Positions 16,076-20,000 of a stretch of 20,000 nt of DNA are shown here, one piece after another. Origin of the DNA: Chromera velia (taxonomy: Eukaryota > Sar > Chromeraceae); contig JAHBMJ010000134.1 in the NCBI GenBank assembly GCA_018398765.1, positions 1-20,000 of the forward strand, in the 5' to 3' direction. Below the pieces are notes generated by a model. It was not told the DNA's origin. It ran no database searches and saw nothing but the letters and a program-made list of their open reading frames with translations. The position numbers were made by a program, and so were the translations under genes. The first letter of the stretch is position 1. Each line of letters begins with the position of its first letter.

Positions 16076-16379
16076 CGCTGATAGTAATTCAAAGTATACT
16101 TTAAAGCAATTTAGAGAAATTTAAAGTAATTCAGATTACAGTATATAGTAATTAATAACTTGAAAACTAGTTATATAGTCTTATGAATATAATTTAACTT
16201 TGAAGGCGCCAGAGAGCTAGCCGGAGAGTCAGCGACAAAGCTTTAAGTGACAAACGTATAGTAGTAGTGTCAGGCTGCCTTCAGCTGCCTCTGCAGGGTT
16301 ATGTGCAGCGGGGGGAGCTGGAAAAGACCTGCTCCAAGCTAAACTGCTCAGCTTACTCTGGCAGAAAAGTTTATGATAA

Positions 16380-16677
16380 GATCCATCTGCTCACAAGAGG
16401 TACAGACTATCAGAGAGGGAGAGACAAAAACTTGACGAAATCATCAGCAGAATAGAGGAGCACGCACCCATTGAGAAACGGGTAGAAATTGCACAATGGG
16501 TGGCTGCCTCAGCTGTATAGTAAGAGACTGGGGGAAAGTGAAAAGAAAGTCCGAGAGATGATCGTTCTTAATCGTATCATCGACGATTCATTGTTCCACT
16601 GGCAGCCTCTGTCAGGTATGAGGGCTACCGGTACTACTAGAGGAATACTAGAGGAGTGTATAGCCATATTGGCATGA
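16380..16677 (+). pseudogene. Coding-like fragment with one frame change
   Basis: One frame from 16380 reads SERERQKLDEIISRIEEHAP and on through KRVEIAQWVAASAV to TAG at 16518. A second frame continues with LPQLYSKRLGESEKKVREMI, IIDDSLFHWQPLSG and GILEECIAILA to a TGA at 16675-16677. Both parts are helical, charged and protein-like, and they overlap at the WVAA/WLPQ point, so a 1-bp frameshift or a small intron is likely. A CTGTCAG|GTATGAGG donor-like site lies at about 16615. Upstream, 16267-16379 is also open in another frame. No family is recognised. Confidence 0.3.
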
Positions 16678-18288
16678 GTTTATGTTATCATGTATGAATG
16701 GATCAATACGCTAAGTTAACAAACCAACATTGCATGTCATGCCCTATATAGTATATTTAAGAGTTACTTTTTAAAAAAAATAACTAGATTTTTTCAGACA
16801 CCTGAAGTTACTGTACTAGAAGTAACTTTAAAAGTAACTTCAATATTTTTCGGAAGTTACGGTAGTAAAAGTAGACATAGGGTTTTTACATGCATATAAA
16901 AACGATCGAAGACCTAAAAGATCTTTATGATGTACATCATAATATTGACACAAGTTTAAATTTAAAAGTGATTAAACTTTATCTTTGAGATTTTTAGCGT
17001 TACCAAGTGCTTCTCAGCAGCTTCTGTTGCCGTCTTATACATCTTTAATGACTATTAATGACCCATTACATGAAATCGATCCAAAATTAGGGGTTTTCCT
17101 ATCCTATAGCGGAGGCAAAGCGCCCTCCTGCACTCGTTCTTCTATGTCATTCTCTTCTTACGACTACTTGTCTTGTGATAAACCCATCGCAAGATTAACT
17201 AAACAAAGCTAGAAATAAAATATAAATAAAAAACTAAATACTAAGTTCTTAGAAGGCAGAGCCATCAAAGTCTTTTCTTTTCTAAATTCAAATTTGTTTC
17301 AGGAATGGTTGTCTTCCCGTCTCTATGCAATCGACTTTAATCAGGGGCATATGATCCGTCACACATGCGTCTACCCCGTAAAATCCCCCGTAAAGCTAGA
17401 CATATGAACGTACTACTGAATCATGCTAGGCCCAGAAGCCTAAAATCTTACCATAACTAGAAAACAATAGAAGAACTCTAATTAAGGACCATTTAAGGTA
17501 AAAACATGTGCATACACTTACGATTTAATACGGGATTATGTCTTTTAGGCCGAGATTCTACGGTAACTAGAAAGAAGTAGAAGAACTCTAAGGGGCTTAA
17601 GTTACTTGTACAGAGTTACTCAAAAGTCAGTAACTAAAGATTTTGACTGACAGACTGTTGTTACTCTTAAACGGACTATGTATGGCATGCTCCGTGGTTG
17701 CTAACTGGTTGGCCAGAGCCTAAGTGGTGGTTCACCGGCTTTAACCGCCTCAATTCACGGCTGTCTTGTATAGCTAGAGGAAAGCTCTACCTAGAGTTGT
17801 ACTCCAATTCATTCAAGGCTTAAATTTACCAAGGAACTCTCATTCATTCAAGTTTATTAACGTTGAACACTCATACAGTGATGATTATATATATTAGAAG
17901 TGAACATATACCTGTTCTAGAGTCTGTTACACTGTCAGATAGACTAGACGGGTGGAAAGCTAGGCACCGGCGGAAAGTTCACTAAAAACCTATAGGTGAA
18001 AGCAGTCAGAAAACTATTTATAGAATTAAAAAACACACGTTTAAGCGTAGCCAATCAAATGCGGGCACTTCCATGAAAAAATATTTTGAAGCAACATTTA
18101 ACCTAGCATTAAACATTGATGTTCAGATCAACAGTCTAGTCAAGAATCCGTGTCGTGCTGCTTGAAATGAACACCTAACTAGGCGGCGTGCTAGGCGGTG
18201 TTAGATGCGAGGGCGGTCATGCAAACTTCAAAGCGACGTGGAAGAAGATGCAGTGACAGCAAAAAACAGTCTGACATTTGCATGCTGA
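16678..18288. other. AT-rich, gene-poor stretch
   Basis: No convincing gene. GAAGTTAC and its complement GTAACTTC recur in both orientations at 16804-16860, and related GTTACT words occur near 17600-17640. A diverged 31-bp direct repeat lies at 17451-17481 and 17561-17591. GTAAAATCCC/GGGATTAT words at 17378-17540 faintly recall the foldback element at 6242-6711. Confidence 0.5.
17451..17591. repeat. Diverged 31-bp direct repeat, 110 bp apart
   Basis: CCATAACTAGAAAACAATAG followed by AAGAACTCTAA (17451-17481) recurs as CGGTAACTAGAAAGAAGTAG followed by AAGAACTCTAA (17561-17591). Weaker likeness (AGGCC, GATTCTA/AATCTTA) extends to the left, so this may be a two-copy remnant of a 110-bp repeat. 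Confidence 0.6.
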
Positions 18289-18783
18289 ATGGCACAACCC
18301 TCAGATGAAAGCAAAAGTGCTGTGAGTAAAGACACAAGTACCCTGTTTCAAACATTGCTAGGAATGTCAATCGATCACAAGAAGAGAAACGGGGATGAAA
18401 AGCAGAAACTGAGTTCCGCGCCCCAAGAGAAGTCCAGCTTTGTACTGATGAGCACTCAATTCATTGTTTGCGGGGGTGAATCTCCCTCCCCTTTGCTCCC
18501 ACGTGCTCGCTCGGCGCGCTGGTCTGCTGATCTTCCGTCTACTTTCTGTCCCCACGCTCCATGCGGTATCTGTGCACTGCCTTCATCTCCGCCTTCAGGA
18601 GCTCTGCTACATTCTCGCCCCTCACACCTTCCCACGTTGCCTGCCTACTCCTGTGAAGGCGGTGCCGTGCAGACTCGATGGTCGGGTGTCGGGCCTGCAC
18701 GCATGTATCAGGGGACGCATACGTCGCAACATTCACGAGAAGACCCGTGCACGCACACATTCTGCGTGCGCAAGCACACTTAG
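18289..18783 (+). CDS. Hypothetical protein, 164 residues
   Basis: Plus-strand ORF from ATG 18289 to a TAG at 18781-18783. The first 55 residues (MAQPSDESKSAVSKDTSTLF and on, with GMSIDHKKRNGDEKQKLSSA) are polar and coding-like. The rest is Pro/Ser/Cys-rich and may be intronic or noncoding. On the minus strand, frames at 18367-18555 and 18539-18961 also hold plausible peptides (for example ATWEGVRGENVAELLKAEMK), so the true strand is not settled. No family is recognised. Confidence 0.25.
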   Translation: MAQPSDESKSAVSKDTSTLFQTLLGMSIDHKKRNGDEKQKLSSAPQEKSSFVLMSTQFIVCGGESPSPLLPRARSARWSADLPSTFCPHAPCGICALPSSPPSGALLHSRPSHLPTLPAYSCEGGAVQTRWSGVGPARMYQGTHTSQHSREDPCTHTFCVRKHT

Positions 18784-18954
18784 CGAAAAAAGAAGAGCGA
18801 AGGGGGAAGGGCGGGGTGGCAGGCAGGAAGAAGCAAAACAGAAGAGAGGGAGGAACGGCCCGGTAAAAAGGCCGTTTCCGGACACACGGCAGCAAAGGCA
18901 GAAACAAATTAGAAACGAGAATGGGAAAGATGAGGAGAGGAAAGGTGACAAATT

Positions 18955-19937
18955 GAAGCACACGTGGGTGCTAGTGTGAAGATAGAACAAACCTAAACAC
19001 CCTTCCAGAGACTCAAAACCAAACGTGGGTGCTAGTGTGAAGACAGAACAAACCCAAACACCCTCCCAGAGAATCAACAGACGGCAAACAGGCACACGTG
19101 GGTGCTCGGGTGAAGACAGAGTAAACCCAAACACCCTTCCAGAGAATCAAAAGCAAACGTGGGTGCTAGTGTGAAGACAGAACAAACCTAAACACCCTTC
19201 CAGATAATCAACAGACGGGCAAAAAGCAAACGTGGGTGCTAGTGTGAAGACAGAACAAACCCAAACACCCTCCCAGAGAATCAACAGACGGGTAAAAAGC
19301 AAACGTGGGTGCTAGTGTGAAGACAGAACAAACCCAAACACCCTCCCAGAGAATCAACAGACGGGCAAAAAGCAAACGTGGGTGCTAGTGTGAAGACAGA
19401 ACAAACCCAAACACCCTTCCAGCGAATCAACAGACGGGCAAAAAGCAAACGTGGGTGCTGGTGTGAAGACAGAACAAACCCAAACACCCTTCCAGAGAAT
19501 CAAAAGCAAACGTGGGTGCTAGTGCGAAGGCAGAACAAACCCAAACACCCTCCCAGATAATCAACAGACGGCAAAAAGCAAACGTGGGTGCTAGTGTGAA
19601 GACAGAACAAACCCAAACACCCTTCCAGAGAATCAACAGACGGGGAAAAGTGAACGTGGATGCTCGTGTGAAGACAGAACAAACCCAAACACCCTCCCAG
19701 AGAATCAACAGACGGCAAAAAGCAAACGTGGGTGCTGGTGTGAAGACAGAACAAACCCAAACACCCTTCCAGAGAATCAACAGACGGCAAAAAGCAAACG
19801 TGGGTGCTAGTGTGAAGACAGAACAAACCCAAACACCCTTCCAGATAATCAACAGACGGGCAAAAAGCAAACGTGGGTGCTAGTGTGAAGACAGAACAAA
19901 CCCAAACACCCTTCCAGAGGATCCACAGACGGGCAAA
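18955..19937. repeat. Minisatellite, 14 units of 61 or 72/73 bp
   Basis: The ACGTGG unit start recurs at 18962, 19023, 19096, 19157, 19230, 19303, 19376, 19449, 19510, 19582, 19654, 19726, 19798 and 19871. Spacings are 61, 73, 61, 73, 73, 73, 73, 61, 72, 72, 72, 72 and 73. Each unit carries GTGTGAAGACAGAACAAACC and CAAACACCC(T)TCCCAGA-like blocks. The short units lack a 12-bp segment containing CAGACGGG. The 72/73 difference is one G in GACGG(G)CAAA. Both strands are open for long stretches by accident of the unit, so the predicted repeat proteins are not credited. Confidence 0.95.
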
Positions 19938-19959
19938 AGGGGGAGTGAGACAGACCACA

Positions 19960-19992
19960 GATAGATAGATAAATTGATTGATGAATGAATAC
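19960..19992. repeat. Short GATA/GATT/GAAT microsatellite
   Basis: GATAGATAGATA followed by GATTGATT and GAATGAAT at the window edge, just past the minisatellite. Confidence 0.7.
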
Positions 19993-20000
19993 GTGTGGCC

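Noticed and set aside
17690..17770. Possible tRNA near TGGTTGGCCAGAGCC
   Set aside because: It has a weak A-box resemblance but no B box (GGTTCGANNCC) at the right distance.
18955..19937. CRISPR array
   Set aside because: Units are contiguous minisatellite copies with no unique spacers, in a eukaryotic context.
19281..19958. Repeat proteins of about 150 residues on both strands of the minisatellite
   Set aside because: 72-bp units keep a frame open but 61- and 73-bp units change it, and both strands are open at once, which points to chance and not to selection for protein.

Overview
This is nuclear DNA from a eukaryote. It carries a spliceosomal U2 snRNA gene, a full-length Ty3/Gypsy LTR retrotransposon, two terminal-inverted-repeat elements, abundant microsatellites and a 14-copy minisatellite. 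It has no bacterial-style operons, and the coding-like stretches are short and broken up as if by introns or decay. Spacers rich in GCATGC, acceptor-like TGCAG sites and a plant-like U2 would fit an alveolate protist, perhaps a chromerid. That assignment is a guess from style, not proof.

Layout. 1-590: a TG/G-rich simple-sequence tract with a strong G-quadruplex motif. 590-1500: AT-rich spacer containing diverged direct repeats. 1508-1682 (minus): U2 snRNA, the most certain host gene in the window. 1838-2745 (minus): coding-like pieces, including a charged coiled-coil-like tract with frame breaks. 2890-6200: simple repeats (GAAA/GGAA, GC/CA/GA, CTTT, GCAT) between a few plus-strand exon-like blocks (about 3336-3493, 5505-5815 and 6094-6204). 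6242-6711: a foldback element with inverted repeats of about 111-120 bp built from a GGATTTT motif.

6839-13086: a complete Ty3/Gypsy element. It has 258-bp LTRs, a perfect 5-bp target duplication (TAGCC), a tRNA-type primer site, gag with a CCHC knuckle, and pol in the order protease, reverse transcriptase, RNase H, integrase, chromodomain-like tail. Its catalytic residues are readable, but the reading frame is broken by seven in-frame stops, at least one 1-bp deletion and a 10-bp duplication, so it is now non-autonomous. The two LTRs differ at 11 sites, 10 of them transitions, mostly in CpA context. That pattern resembles cytosine deamination or RIP.

13092-18290 is mostly AT-rich, gene-poor DNA. 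It holds a broken coding-like tract (13634-14727), a 220-bp inverted-repeat element with an 8-bp target duplication (15848-16067), a frame-disrupted coding-like piece (16380-16677) and small repeats. 18289-18783 is a possible ORF. 18955-19937 is a minisatellite of 61- and 72/73-bp units.

No new multi-gene system is visible. The points most worth a second look are the mutation signature in the retrotransposon, the two inverted-repeat elements with clear boundaries, the unusual U2/U6 helix I bulge in U2, and the two-length minisatellite.
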